15,696 nt of DNA from assembly GCA_050012355.1 (NCBI GenBank), contig JBEKHI010000176.1:1-15696 (forward strand), given 5' to 3'. The position numbers and the translations under genes were made by a program. The notes under the pieces are model-generated. The model saw only the letters and a program-made list of their open reading frames with translations. It was not told the origin of the DNA and made no database searches. The DNA is from JBEKHI01 sp050012355 (GTDB lineage: Bacteria; Actinomycetota; Actinomycetes; Streptosporangiales; Streptosporangiaceae). Below are positions 6,820-15,163 of the stretch, in pieces (within the stretch, counting starts at the first letter, position 1; each line of letters starts with the position of its first letter).

Positions 6820-6857
6820 CGTGACCCTGGAACCAGCCGCACACGGAGGTGCACTCG

Positions 6858-8411
6858 GTGAATGCTCCCGGCAGCCAGCCTGGTCCCCAAGCTAGCGCCG
6901 AGGCCGGCGAAGGGCAGGTCTTGCTCGAGCTGCGGCACGCGGCGAAGTCGTTTGGCGCGGTCCAGGCCCTGATCGATGGCGAGATCCAGCTCCGCTCCGG
7001 CGAGGTGCACGCTCTGCTGGGGGAGAACGGGGCGGGGAAGTCGACCCTGGTCAAGATCCTCGCCGGGGTGTACCAGCCGGACGCGGGCTCGCTGCTGCTG
7101 GACGGCCGCGAGGTCCATTTGCACAGCCCGGCCGCCGCCCGCGAGGCCGGGATCGCGATCATCTACCAGGAACCGACCCTGTTTCCCGACCTGAGCGTCG
7201 CCGAGAACATGTTCATCGGCCGCCAGCCGCTGCGTTCCGGACGGCGCATCGACACCCGCGCCATGCGGGAGGAAGCAGCGGAGATCTTCGCCCGGCTCGG
7301 GCTGCCGCTGGACCCGGCGCGGATCGCGCGCGGGCTGTCCATCGCGGACCAGCAGGTCGTGGAGATCGGCAAAGCGCTGTCGCTGAATGCCCGGGTCATC
7401 GTGATGGACGAGCCGACCGCCGCGCTGTCGGCGACCGAGGTGGCGCGGCTGTTCGACGTGGTGCGGACGTTGCGGGAGCAGGGCGCGGCGGTGCTGTTCA
7501 TCTCGCACCGGCTGGAGGAGATCTTCGAAATCTGCCAGCGGGTCACGGTGATGCGCGACGGGCGGCACGTGCTCACCAGCGACCTCGCCGGGATGACCGC
7601 GGACGACCTGGTCCGCGCCATGGTCGGACGGGATCTGGAAAAGCGGGAGCGCGGGCCGGAAGCCGAGCCCGGCGAGATCATTCTCGACGTCAGCCGGCTG
7701 ACCAGGGAGGGCGTGTTCACCGACATCTCGCTGTCGGTCCGAGCCGGTGAGATCGTCGCGCTAGCCGGGCTGGTCGGCTCCGGGCGCAGCGAAGTGGCCC
7801 GCGCGATCTTCGGCATCGACCGGTACGACGCCGGCCAGGTCACCGTGGGCGGCCGCGAGCTGCGCAAGGCCTCGCCGGTCAGCGCGATGGCGGCCGGGGT
7901 CGGCTTCGTCCCCGAGGACCGGCGTCAGCAGGGCCTGGTGATGGACATGTCCGTGCAGCAGAACGTGGCGCTCGCGTCGCTCGGCAGGCTCCGCCATGGT
8001 GGCCTTATCCGGGCCTCGGCCGAGCGGTCGCTGGCGTCGGACTGGGCGTCCCGGCTGAAGATCAAGTACGGCCGCCTCGGAGATCCGGTCTCGCAGCTGT
8101 CCGGCGGGAACCAGCAGAAGGTCGTGCTGGCCAAGTGGCTCGGCCGCCAGCCCTCGGTGCTCATCGTGGACGAGCCGACCCGCGGTATCGACATCGCCAC
8201 CAAGGCCGAGGTGCACCATCTCCTGGTCCAGCTGGCACGGGACGGGGTCGCGGTGCTGATGATCTCGTCGGAACTACCGGAGGTACTCCTGATAAGCGAC
8301 CGCATACTCGTCATGCGGGAGGGCCGGCTCGCGGCCGAATACCCGCGCGAAGAGGCGTCGGAAGAGCAGATCATGGCGGCGGCGACCGGTCAGCAGGTGG
8401 CGGCGTCGTGA
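6858..8411 (+). CDS. rhaT: Rhamnose ABC transporter ATP-binding protein (double-domain sugar type)
   Basis: A 517-residue cytoplasmic ATPase with two nucleotide-binding domains in one chain, as in RbsA and XylG. Domain 1 has Walker A GENGAGKST (55-63), Walker B VMDEP with D184 and E185, and switch His 217. Domain 2 has a degenerate Walker A (GLVGSGRSE, 304-312), a full signature LSGGNQQ (from 414) and Walker B with D438 and E439; the switch His is replaced by Ser (MISSELPEV). These degeneracies are normal for this family. GTG at 6858 is preferred because GGAGG ends eight bases before it; the GTG at 6849 lies inside that ribosome site. Rhamnose specificity is inferred from the downstream catabolic genes. 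The name follows the rhizobial system and is not the E. coli RhaT symporter. Confidence 0.9.
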   Translation: MNAPGSQPGPQASAEAGEGQVLLELRHAAKSFGAVQALIDGEIQLRSGEVHALLGENGAGKSTLVKILAGVYQPDAGSLLLDGREVHLHSPAAAREAGIAIIYQEPTLFPDLSVAENMFIGRQPLRSGRRIDTRAMREEAAEIFARLGLPLDPARIARGLSIADQQVVEIGKALSLNARVIVMDEPTAALSATEVARLFDVVRTLREQGAAVLFISHRLEEIFEICQRVTVMRDGRHVLTSDLAGMTADDLVRAMVGRDLEKRERGPEAEPGEIILDVSRLTREGVFTDISLSVRAGEIVALAGLVGSGRSEVARAIFGIDRYDAGQVTVGGRELRKASPVSAMAAGVGFVPEDRRQQGLVMDMSVQQNVALASLGRLRHGGLIRASAERSLASDWASRLKIKYGRLGDPVSQLSGGNQQKVVLAKWLGRQPSVLIVDEPTRGIDIATKAEVHHLLVQLARDGVAVLMISSELPEVLLISDRILVMREGRLAAEYPREEASEEQIMAAATGQQVAAS

Positions 8412-9457
8412 CGACCCAGCTGCTGCGGCGCGAGCCGTCAGAGACGCCCGCCGAGACCGGGTCGACCCGGCTCGCCGAACGGGTCTTCCGGGTCCGGGAG
8501 TCCGGGATCGTGCTGGTGCTGGTGCTGTTCGTCGCGGTGACCGCGGGTATCCAGCACCGGTTCCTGAGCGCCTCCAACGTTCAGTTCGTCCTGGTCAACA
8601 CCACCATCTACGCGCTGCTGGCATTGGGCGAGACGATGGTCGTGGTCAGCAGGAACGTCGACCTGTCGGTCGGCTCGGTGCTCGGCATGTCGGCGTACCT
8701 GTCGGCCAACTTGTTCGGCGACCATTCGAATATCCCGATCCCGGTGGTCTTCCTGGTCGGGATCGGCATCGGGCTGGGCTGGGGGATCGTGAACGGCCTG
8801 CTGGTGGCGGCCGGACGGGTTCCCAGCCTGGTCGTCACGCTGGCCACGCTCTACATCATCCGTGGCGTGGACATCCTGATCGTGGGCGGCAACATGGTCA
8901 CCGCCAACACGCTGCCGTCGGCGTTCACCGGCATCCCCAAGTCAACGGTGCTCGGTATCCCGTACGTCGCCATCGCGGTCGCGGTCATCGTGGCGATCGG
9001 TGCCTACTACCTGCGGTCCTTCCGGTCCGGCCGGGAGCTCTACGCGATCGGGTCTAACCCGGACGCCGCCAAGCTGGCGGGCATCCCGATCGGCCGGCGG
9101 ACCTTCACCGCTTTCGCGGTCAGCGGCGCGATCGCCGGCCTGGCCGGGGTGCTGTGGGCCGCGCAGTACGGCACCGTCGACTCGACCGCGGGCACCAGCT
9201 ACGAGCTGACCGTGATAACCGCGGTCGTGGTCGGCGGCGTCGCGATCTTCGGCGGCAGCGGCAGCGCCGTCGGCGCCGCCCTCGGCGCGCTGCTGCTGTC
9301 CACGATCAACTCGGCGCTGTACGTGCTCGGCATCTCCTCCTTCTGGGACGAGGCGATCGCTGGCTTCCTGCTCATCCTGGCCATCACCCTGGACCGGATC
9401 GTCTCGCTCCGGCTAACCGAGGCCCTGCGGATAAGGAGTAACCGACGTGCTTCGTGA
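8408..9457 (+). CDS. rhaP: Rhamnose ABC transporter permease
   Basis: A 349-residue membrane protein of the branched-chain/ribose permease family (BPD_transp_2, like RbsC). A charged cytoplasmic N-terminus of about 30 residues precedes the first membrane helix (IVLVLVLFVAVTAG). The family motif NVDLSVGS is at 83-90, followed by repeated hydrophobic segments and the cytoplasmic ATPase-contact loop containing GSNPDAAKLAGI. The GTG start at 8408 overlaps the ATPase stop (GTGA), which shows translational coupling; the open frame reaching further upstream lies inside the ATPase gene and is not used. It would form the channel with the next permease. Sugar identity comes from context. Confidence 0.9.
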   Translation: MTTQLLRREPSETPAETGSTRLAERVFRVRESGIVLVLVLFVAVTAGIQHRFLSASNVQFVLVNTTIYALLALGETMVVVSRNVDLSVGSVLGMSAYLSANLFGDHSNIPIPVVFLVGIGIGLGWGIVNGLLVAAGRVPSLVVTLATLYIIRGVDILIVGGNMVTANTLPSAFTGIPKSTVLGIPYVAIAVAVIVAIGAYYLRSFRSGRELYAIGSNPDAAKLAGIPIGRRTFTAFAVSGAIAGLAGVLWAAQYGTVDSTAGTSYELTVITAVVVGGVAIFGGSGSAVGAALGALLLSTINSALYVLGISSFWDEAIAGFLLILAITLDRIVSLRLTEALRIRSNRRAS

Positions 9458-10448
9458 CAAGCTGCCGGCCTGGATGTTCCGCTGGGAGACCGCCCTCGCG
9501 GTGATCGTGGTGCTGATCGGCGTGATCGGCTCGGTTGCCTCGCCTGAGTTCCTGACCAGCAACAACATCTTCAATCTGGGCCTGTCCAACGGTGAGATCG
9601 CGATCATGGCGCTGCCCATGACGTTGATCGTCATCAGCGGCGAGATCGACCTGTCGGTCGCCTCGACACTGGGCATGTCAAGCTGCCTGCTCGGCTACCT
9701 CTGGGAGCGCCACTGGCCGATGATCGCGATCTTCGTGGTGATCGCGCTGGTCGGGCTCGCGGCTGGCGCCATCAACGGCCTGCTCGTCACCCGGGTCGGG
9801 CTGCCCTCGCTCGCCGTCACCATCGGCACCCTCACCCTGTACGCGGGTATCGCGGAGATCCTGCTCGGCCCGACCACGGTGGCGAACTTCCCGACTACCT
9901 ACACCAACCTCGGCGTCGATGCCGTCCCCGGCACCGGGAACGCCATGACGTACTCCACGCTCATTTTCCTGGTACTGGCGGTGATCTTCGGCGTCGTGCT
10001 GCACTTCACCCCGGCCGGCCGGTCCATCTTCGCGATGGGCGCCAGCCCGGAGGCGGCCCTGTTCGCCGGCATCCGGGTCAAGCGGATCAAGACGATCCTG
10101 TTCATGATCTCCGGCCTGATCTGCGCGTTCGCCGGTGTCCTTTACACGTTCCGGCTGTCCACCGCGGTGGCCAACAACGGGGTCGGGCTCGAGCTCGACG
10201 TGGTCGCGATCGTGCTGGTCGGCGGGATCTCCATCTTCGGCGGCAAGGGATCGGTGCCGGGGGTGGTGCTCGGCGTCCTGGCCTTCGCCGGTATCCAGAA
10301 CGCCCTGCTGCTCACCAACTTCAACCAGGAGGCCTCCGGCGTCGTCGCCGGCGGTCTGCTGCTGGTCAGCGTGTTCCTGCCGAACACGATGCCGCTGTGG
10401 CGGCGGCTCGCCGCCCGCACCCGCGGTCGCGGCGCCGTCGCGGGCTGA
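9447..10448 (+). CDS. rhaQ: Rhamnose ABC transporter permease, second subunit
   Basis: A 333-residue permease of the same family as the preceding gene, with GEIDLSV at 65-71, multiple hydrophobic segments and the cytoplasmic loop motif GASPEAALFAGI. Two different permeases next to each other is the arrangement of the rhizobial rhamnose transporter, unlike the single RbsC of ribose systems. The GTG start at 9447 is supported by AAGGAG eight bases upstream and overlaps the end of the first permease by 11 bases. A basic C-terminal tail (RRLAARTRGRGAVAG) should face the cytoplasm. Confidence 0.9.
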   Translation: MLRDKLPAWMFRWETALAVIVVLIGVIGSVASPEFLTSNNIFNLGLSNGEIAIMALPMTLIVISGEIDLSVASTLGMSSCLLGYLWERHWPMIAIFVVIALVGLAAGAINGLLVTRVGLPSLAVTIGTLTLYAGIAEILLGPTTVANFPTTYTNLGVDAVPGTGNAMTYSTLIFLVLAVIFGVVLHFTPAGRSIFAMGASPEAALFAGIRVKRIKTILFMISGLICAFAGVLYTFRLSTAVANNGVGLELDVVAIVLVGGISIFGGKGSVPGVVLGVLAFAGIQNALLLTNFNQEASGVVAGGLLLVSVFLPNTMPLWRRLAARTRGRGAVAG

Positions 10449-10518
10449 TCGGGCCCACTGCTTTCCCGTGTACGCAAGCAACCAGGCATCGCGCAATCCA
10501 ATTGAAAGGAATCAAAAT

Positions 10519-11583
10519 ATGAGACTCAGACGAGCAACGTGGCTCGCAGTACCGCTGCTCCTGGCCGGGCCGGTACTTGCGGCCTGCTCATCTTCTTCCT
10601 CTCCTTCCGCGTCGAGCACCGCGAGCAGTACCTCAACCGCGTCGGCGTCCGGCAGTCTGAAGACCGGTCTCAAGGTTTTCGTGATCCCGAAGAACCTCGG
10701 CAACTCCTACTTCACCACCTCCGACAGCGTGAAGTCCGGCGGCGCGCTCGCCGCGCTGCAGACGCTTGGCGAGAGCGGGACGGAGACCAGCGGCACGACG
10801 GACACGCCGTCGTCGCAGATCCCCGCCATCCAGGCGGCGATAAGCAAGGGCGCGAACGCGCTGGTGCTGTCCGCGACTGACCCCAACGCGCTCTGCCCGA
10901 CCCTTAACGCCGCCATGAAACGCGGCATCACCGTCGTCACCTATGACTCGGACGCCCCGTCCTGCCGGAGCCTGTTCATCAACCAGGCGTCCTCGCAGGC
11001 CCTGGGCGCGAGTGAGGTGGACCTGCTCGCCCAGCAGATCAACGACACCGGGCAGATCGCGATCGTGTCCGCGTCCGCCGACGACACGAACCAGAACACC
11101 TGGATCTCCTACATGAAGCAGGAGCTGAAGAAGTACCCGAAGATGTCGCTCGTTTCCACCGTCTACGGCAACGACGACACCGCGACCTCCACCCAGGTGA
11201 CCCAGGGCCTGCTGGAGCAGTACCCGAACCTCAAGGGCATCATCTCCCCGACCACCGTCGGCCTTCCGGCCGCCGCCGCGGTCCTCGACACGGCCAAGTA
11301 CCGGGGCAAGATCGCGCTCACCGGCCTCGGCACCCCGGACGAGATGAAGCAGTACGTCGCGGACGGCACCGTCAAGTCGTTCGAGCTGTGGAACCCGGCC
11401 GACCTCGGCTACCTCGCCGCCTACGCGGCCGTGGAACTCGCGTCCGGGAAGATCACCGGCGCGGCGGGCCAGACGTTCACGGCCGGCAAGCTCGGCAGCT
11501 ACACCGTCGGTGCTGACAACACGGTGCTGCTTGGTGCTCCCTACGTCTTCGACGCCGCCAACATCAACAAATTCAACTTCTAG
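10519..11583 (+). CDS. rhaS: Rhamnose ABC transporter substrate-binding lipoprotein
   Basis: A 354-residue sugar-binding lipoprotein of the Peripla_BP_4 (RbsB-like) type. The signal peptide is MRLRRATWLAVPLLLAGP with lipobox VLAAC, the lipidated Cys at 23. A 20-residue Ser-rich linker follows, then the mature domain beginning LKVFVIPKNLGNSYF. IQAAISKGANALVLSATDPN and ITVVTYDSDA are typical of the first lobe. The ATG start at 10519 has AAAGGA eight bases upstream. It lies 70 bases after the permease and is followed by a strong hairpin, a layout that often allows the binding protein to be made in excess. The name follows the rhizobial system and is unrelated to the E. coli AraC-type RhaS regulator. 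Confidence 0.88.
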   Translation: MRLRRATWLAVPLLLAGPVLAACSSSSSPSASSTASSTSTASASGSLKTGLKVFVIPKNLGNSYFTTSDSVKSGGALAALQTLGESGTETSGTTDTPSSQIPAIQAAISKGANALVLSATDPNALCPTLNAAMKRGITVVTYDSDAPSCRSLFINQASSQALGASEVDLLAQQINDTGQIAIVSASADDTNQNTWISYMKQELKKYPKMSLVSTVYGNDDTATSTQVTQGLLEQYPNLKGIISPTTVGLPAAAAVLDTAKYRGKIALTGLGTPDEMKQYVADGTVKSFELWNPADLGYLAAYAAVELASGKITGAAGQTFTAGKLGSYTVGADNTVLLGAPYVFDAANINKFNF

Positions 11584-11606
11584 ATCAAAACGGCCGCGCC
11601 CCATCT

Positions 11607-11658
11607 CCCGCTGCCTGCGACGAGCTTGTTCTGGCGGCGAGCCGCCGCAGGCAGCGGG
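11607..11658 (+). terminator. Intercistronic hairpin between binding protein and isomerase genes
   Basis: A perfect 13-base inverted repeat, CCCGCTGCCTGCG (11607-11619) with CGCAGGCAGCGGG (11646-11658), encloses a 26-base loop that itself contains the hairpin GGCGGC-GA-GCCGCC. No U-run follows, so it may be a partial terminator or an mRNA 3'-end stabiliser that raises the level of the upstream transporter message over the catabolic genes. Confidence 0.65.
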
Positions 11659-11720
11659 GCTCCCGGGGCTAACACCGCGGATCGCCGAGATTTTTCACCT
11701 GGATGAGGAGATGACCCGGA

Positions 11721-12887
11721 ATGCCTGACCCCACCGCGGTCAAGAACGCGCTCAGACAGCATCAGATCGAGCTGCCGTCCTGGGCGTTCGGGAACAGCGG
11801 GACCCGGTTCAAGGTGTTCGGCCAGCCCGGCGTGCCGCGCACCCCGTATGAGAAGGCCGACGACGCCGCCCAAGTACACAAGTACACCGGGGTGGCACCC
11901 AGCATGGCGGTGCACATCCCGTGGGACAAAGTGGATGACTACGCCGACCTCGCCGCCTACGCCAAGGCCGACGGCATCCGGCTCGGCACGGTCAACGCCA
12001 ATGTCTTCCAGGATGACGACTACAAGCTGGGCAGTGTCTGCAATCCGGACCCGAAGGTCCGCAGGAAGGCCCTGAACCACCTGCTCGAATGCGTCGACAT
12101 CATGGACGCGATCGGCTCGAGAGACCTCAAGCTGTGGTTCGCCGACGGCACCAACTACCCCGGCCAGGACGACATCAGCGCCCGCCAGGACCGGCTGGCC
12201 GAGGGCCTGCAAGCCGTCTACGACCGGCTGGCCGACGACCAGCGGATGCTGCTGGAGTACAAGCTGTTCGAGCCGTCGTTCTACACCACGGACGTGCCGG
12301 ACTGGGGCACCAGCTTGCTGCACTGCCAGGCGCTCGGCCCCAAAGCCCAGGTTGTCGTGGACACCGGCCACCACGCGCCGGGGGTGAACATCGAGTTCAT
12401 CGTCGCGCTGCTGCTCAAGGCCAGGCAACTGGGCGGCTTCGACTTCAACAGCCGGTTCTACGCCGACGACGACCTGATGGTGGGGGCGGCGGATCCGTTT
12501 CAGCTGTTCCGCATCATGCATGAGGTCGTCAAGGCCGACGCGCTCGCCCCGGCGGCGGGCGTGGCGTTCATGCTCGACCAGTGCCACAACATCGAGCCGA
12601 AGATCCCGGCTCAGATCCGCTCGGTGATGAACGTGCAAGAGGCGGTCGCGAAAGCGCTGCTCGTCGATACCGAGGCGCTCCGGGCGGCGCAGCTATCCGG
12701 CGACGTGCTCGCCGCGAACGCCGCGCTGATGGACGCCTACAACACCGATGTCCGGCCGCTGCTGGCGGAGTTGCGCGCGGAGATGGGGCTGGCTCCCGAT
12801 CCGGTCGCCGCCTACCTCGCCTCGGGCTACGCGGAAAAGATTTCCTCCGAACGGAAGGGAGGTTCCCCCGCAGGCTGGGGGGCCTGA
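11721..12887 (+). CDS. rhaI: L-rhamnose isomerase
   Basis: A 388-residue cytoplasmic, metal-dependent TIM-barrel isomerase converting L-rhamnose to L-rhamnulose. It resembles the RhaI type of Pseudomonas, rhizobia and actinomycetes and not the E. coli RhaA type. Likely metal ligands by family analogy are E179 (LLEYK), D214 and H217 (VVVDTGHH), D249 and D251 (YADDDL) and D286 (MLDQCHN). At 241, within FDFNSRFY, there is Asp where I recall His in the Pseudomonas stutzeri enzyme. ATG at 11721 is used; GAGGAG ends ten bases upstream, and the nearer ATG at 11711 meets a stop after five codons. The last nine residues (GGSPAGWGA) are encoded by a GC-rich palindrome at the junction with the next gene and look like an add-on to the family end. 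Confidence 0.92.
   Translation: MPDPTAVKNALRQHQIELPSWAFGNSGTRFKVFGQPGVPRTPYEKADDAAQVHKYTGVAPSMAVHIPWDKVDDYADLAAYAKADGIRLGTVNANVFQDDDYKLGSVCNPDPKVRRKALNHLLECVDIMDAIGSRDLKLWFADGTNYPGQDDISARQDRLAEGLQAVYDRLADDQRMLLEYKLFEPSFYTTDVPDWGTSLLHCQALGPKAQVVVDTGHHAPGVNIEFIVALLLKARQLGGFDFNSRFYADDDLMVGAADPFQLFRIMHEVVKADALAPAAGVAFMLDQCHNIEPKIPAQIRSVMNVQEAVAKALLVDTEALRAAQLSGDVLAANAALMDAYNTDVRPLLAELRAEMGLAPDPVAAYLASGYAEKISSERKGGSPAGWGA
12865..12882 (+). promoter_or_regulatory. Hairpin over the aldolase-gene ribosome site
   Basis: CCCCC (12865-12869) pairs with GGGGG (12877-12881) around a 7-base loop, inside the isomerase 3' end and six to seven bases before the aldolase ATG. The G-run is the only nearby Shine-Dalgarno candidate, and a better one, AAGGGAGG at 12855-12862, is too far away. 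Translation of the isomerase would melt the stem, so coupling is likely. A competing GGGA/TCCC stem lies just 5'. Confidence 0.45.
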
Positions 12888-12888
12888 C

Positions 12889-14916
12889 ATGGCCGACGTC
12901 ATCAGGCAGTTGCTCGCACGCAGTAACCGGCTTGGCTCCGATCCGCGCAACACCAACTACGCCGGCGGCAACGCGTCCGCCAAGGGCACCGCGACCGACC
13001 CGGTCACCGGAACGCCAGCCGAACTGCTGTGGGTCAAGGGCTCCGGCGGTGACCTCGGCACGCTCACCGAGGCGGGCCTGGCGGTCCTGCGGCTGGACCG
13101 GCTGCGCGCTCTCGTCGATGTCTATCCGGGTGTCGAGCGCGAAGATGAAATGGTCGCCGCGTTCGACTTCTGCGCCTTCGGCAAGGGCGGCGCCGCGCCC
13201 TCGATCGACACCGCCATGCATGGCCTGGTGGAGGCGCCGCACGTGGACCACCTGCACCCCGACGCGGGCATCGCGTTCGCCACTGCCGCCGACGGCGAGG
13301 TCCTGACCGCCGAGTGCTTCGGGGACCGGGTGGCCTGGGTGCCGTGGCGGCGGCCGGGCTTCCAGCTCGGCCTGGACATCGCCGCGATCAGGCGTGAGCA
13401 CCCGCAGGCCATCGGGGTCATCCTCGGCGGCCATGGCATCACCGCCTGGGGCGAGGGCAGCGATGAATGCGAGGCGCACTCGCTGGAGATCATCGCCACC
13501 GCGCAGAAGTTCATCGACGGGCGGGGGAGCGCGCACCCGTTCGGGGAGATTCTGCATCAGCCACTGCCGCAGGAGGAGCGGCGGGCACGCGCCGCCGCCC
13601 TCATGCCGGTGATCCGAGGCCTGGCCTCGACCGACCGGGTACAGCTAGGGCACTTCAGCGACCATCCGGCGGTGCTGGAGTTCCTGGCGAGCGAGAAGCA
13701 TGAGGCGCTGGCCGCGCTCGGCACGTCCTGCCCGGACCACTTCCTGCGCACCAAGGTCCGGCCGATGGTGCTCGATCTGCCGCCGGACACGCCGCTCGAT
13801 GCCGTGATCGCCCGGCTGCGCGAGCTGCACGAGACGTACCGGGCGGACTACCAGGCCTACTACCAGCGGTACGCGAACGCCGGTTCGCCGCCGATGCGCG
13901 GCGCGGACCCGGCGATCGTGCTGGTGCCCGGGGTCGGCATGTTCAGCTTCGGCGCCGACAAGCAGACCGCCCGGGTGGCCGGTGAGTTCTACCTGAACGC
14001 GATCAACGTGATGCGCGGCGCCGAGGCCATCTCCGTCTACCAGCCGATACCGGAAAGCGAGAAGTTCCGGATCGAGTACTGGGAGCTGGAGGAGGCCAAG
14101 CTGCGGCGCCGTCCGAAACCTAAGCCGCTGGCCGGCCGGATCGCGCTGGTCACCGGCGCCGGTTCTGGCATCGGCCGGGCCATCGCGCAGCGGCTCGCCG
14201 CCGAAGGCGCGTGCGTCGTGGTGGCCGACAAGGACCAGTCGGCCGCGCAGGCGGTGGCCGATGGCATCGGGTCAGCCGACGCGGCCACCGCGGTAACTGC
14301 CGATGTGACTAGTGAGACGGATGTGGCATCCGCGTTCGCCGCCGCGGCGCTCGCTTTCGGCGGAGTGGACCTGGTGGTGAACAACGCCGGCCTGTCCATT
14401 TCCAAGCCGCTGGAAGAGACGACGGTGGCGGACTGGGATCTGCTGCACGATGTGCTGGCGCGCGGATCGTTCCTGATCTCGCGGGAGGCGGCCAAGGTCA
14501 TGACCGCCCAGGGGATGGGCGGCGACATCGTCTATATCGCCAGCAAGAACGCGGTCTTCGCCGGACCGTCCAACGTTGGCTACGGCGCGGCCAAGGCCGA
14601 CCAGGCGCACCAGGTGCGGCTGCTGGCCGCCGAGCTAGGCGACCGCGGCATCAGGGTCAACGGCATCAACCCCGATGGCGTGGTTCGCGGCTCGGGCATC
14701 TTCGCCGGCGGCTGGGGCGCCTCCCGGGCCGCTGTGTACGGCGTGCCCGAGTCCGAGCTGGGTGCGTTCTACGCGCAACGGACGCTCCTGAAGAAAGAGG
14801 TACTGCCGGAGCATGTCGCGGCCGCGGTGTTCGCGCTGTGCGGCGGCGACCTAGCGCTCACCACCGGCCTGCTGATTCCGGTTGACGCCGGGGTAGCGGC
14901 GGCATTCCTGCGATGA
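12889..14916 (+). CDS. rhaEW: Bifunctional rhamnulose-1-phosphate aldolase / lactaldehyde dehydrogenase
   Basis: A 675-residue cytoplasmic two-domain enzyme. Residues of about 1-390 are a class II zinc aldolase (RhaD/FucA-like): HLH at 121-123 and H182 (GGHGITAWG) match the metal-binding histidines of this fold. It splits rhamnulose 1-phosphate to dihydroxyacetone phosphate and L-lactaldehyde. Residues of about 412-675 are a short-chain dehydrogenase: cofactor motif TGAGSGIG (422-429), NNAG (498-501), and catalytic Ser552, Tyr565 and Lys569 (YGAAK). It would act on the lactaldehyde. The fusion matches the Bacillus RhaEW (YuxG) family. The position of the usual helix-4 active-site Asn appears to be Leu (DVLARG). 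ATG at 12889 begins one base after the isomerase stop; open frame upstream lies inside the isomerase gene and is not used. Confidence 0.92.
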   Translation: MADVIRQLLARSNRLGSDPRNTNYAGGNASAKGTATDPVTGTPAELLWVKGSGGDLGTLTEAGLAVLRLDRLRALVDVYPGVEREDEMVAAFDFCAFGKGGAAPSIDTAMHGLVEAPHVDHLHPDAGIAFATAADGEVLTAECFGDRVAWVPWRRPGFQLGLDIAAIRREHPQAIGVILGGHGITAWGEGSDECEAHSLEIIATAQKFIDGRGSAHPFGEILHQPLPQEERRARAAALMPVIRGLASTDRVQLGHFSDHPAVLEFLASEKHEALAALGTSCPDHFLRTKVRPMVLDLPPDTPLDAVIARLRELHETYRADYQAYYQRYANAGSPPMRGADPAIVLVPGVGMFSFGADKQTARVAGEFYLNAINVMRGAEAISVYQPIPESEKFRIEYWELEEAKLRRRPKPKPLAGRIALVTGAGSGIGRAIAQRLAAEGACVVVADKDQSAAQAVADGIGSADAATAVTADVTSETDVASAFAAAALAFGGVDLVVNNAGLSISKPLEETTVADWDLLHDVLARGSFLISREAAKVMTAQGMGGDIVYIASKNAVFAGPSNVGYGAAKADQAHQVRLLAAELGDRGIRVNGINPDGVVRGSGIFAGGWGASRAAVYGVPESELGAFYAQRTLLKKEVLPEHVAAAVFALCGGDLALTTGLLIPVDAGVAAAFLR

Positions 14917-14935
14917 CGCGGAGGTATGAGTCGCG

Positions 14936-15163
14936 ATGGCTGATCCGGGTTCGGTCACGCACGTTCCGACGACAGAGTTGAGCCAGCAAGACGTGGAGCT
15001 ACTGGGATTGCTGGCTGGCGGCCTGCCGCTAGACGCGGTGGCCCGGCGGCTGAACACCTCCGAGCGGACGGTACGCCGCCGGGTCAAGGCTATCTGCGAC
15101 CGGCTCGGGTTGCCGACATCCATCCAGGTCATCGTGTGGGCCGCGCGACGGGGACTAGTGTGA
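14936..15163 (+). CDS. Stand-alone LuxR-type helix-turn-helix protein
   Basis: A 75-residue protein made almost wholly of a GerE/LuxR C-terminal DNA-binding domain: LSQQDVELLGLLAGGL (15-30), the helix-turn-helix at about 33-53 (DAVARRLNTSERTVRRRVKAI) and the closing RLGLPTS...AARRGLV. No receiver, sugar-binding or sensor domain precedes it. The ATG at 14936 is used; GGAGG ends 11 bases upstream, and the closer ATG at 14926 gives only five codons. It begins 19 bases after the aldolase gene and overlaps the kinase start by four bases (GTGA), so it belongs to the rhamnose operon. It may control this operon directly or modulate another regulator; how it would sense rhamnose is not visible. Confidence 0.85.
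   Translation: MADPGSVTHVPTTELSQQDVELLGLLAGGLPLDAVARRLNTSERTVRRRVKAICDRLGLPTSIQVIVWAARRGLV

Larger units (their letters stand above)
6058..6857. other. Divergent intergenic region between transporter and rhamnose operons
   Basis: About 800 bases with no gene I can support. Short open frames exist on both strands but lack homology cues, credible start sites or consistent codon use. The stretch is less GC-rich than its flanks and dense in inverted and tandem repeats, listed separately. It must carry the promoters of both operons. I see no further structure in 6600-6720 beyond GC-rich runs. Confidence 0.75.

Noticed and set aside
8135..8407. Upstream extension of the first rhamnose permease
   Set aside because: It overlaps the ATPase gene completely; the GTGA overlap at 8408 gives a proper family start.
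10135..10518. Upstream extension of the rhamnose-binding protein
   Set aside because: It lies in another frame of the second permease gene; the lipoprotein signal peptide and ribosome site fix the start at 10519.
11607..11658. Full operon terminator
   Set aside because: There is no U-tract, and the genes on both sides belong to one pathway with the same orientation; partial termination or RNA stabilisation fits better.
12748..12888. Upstream extension of the aldolase/dehydrogenase
   Set aside because: It overlaps the isomerase gene; the aldolase family start is at 12889.
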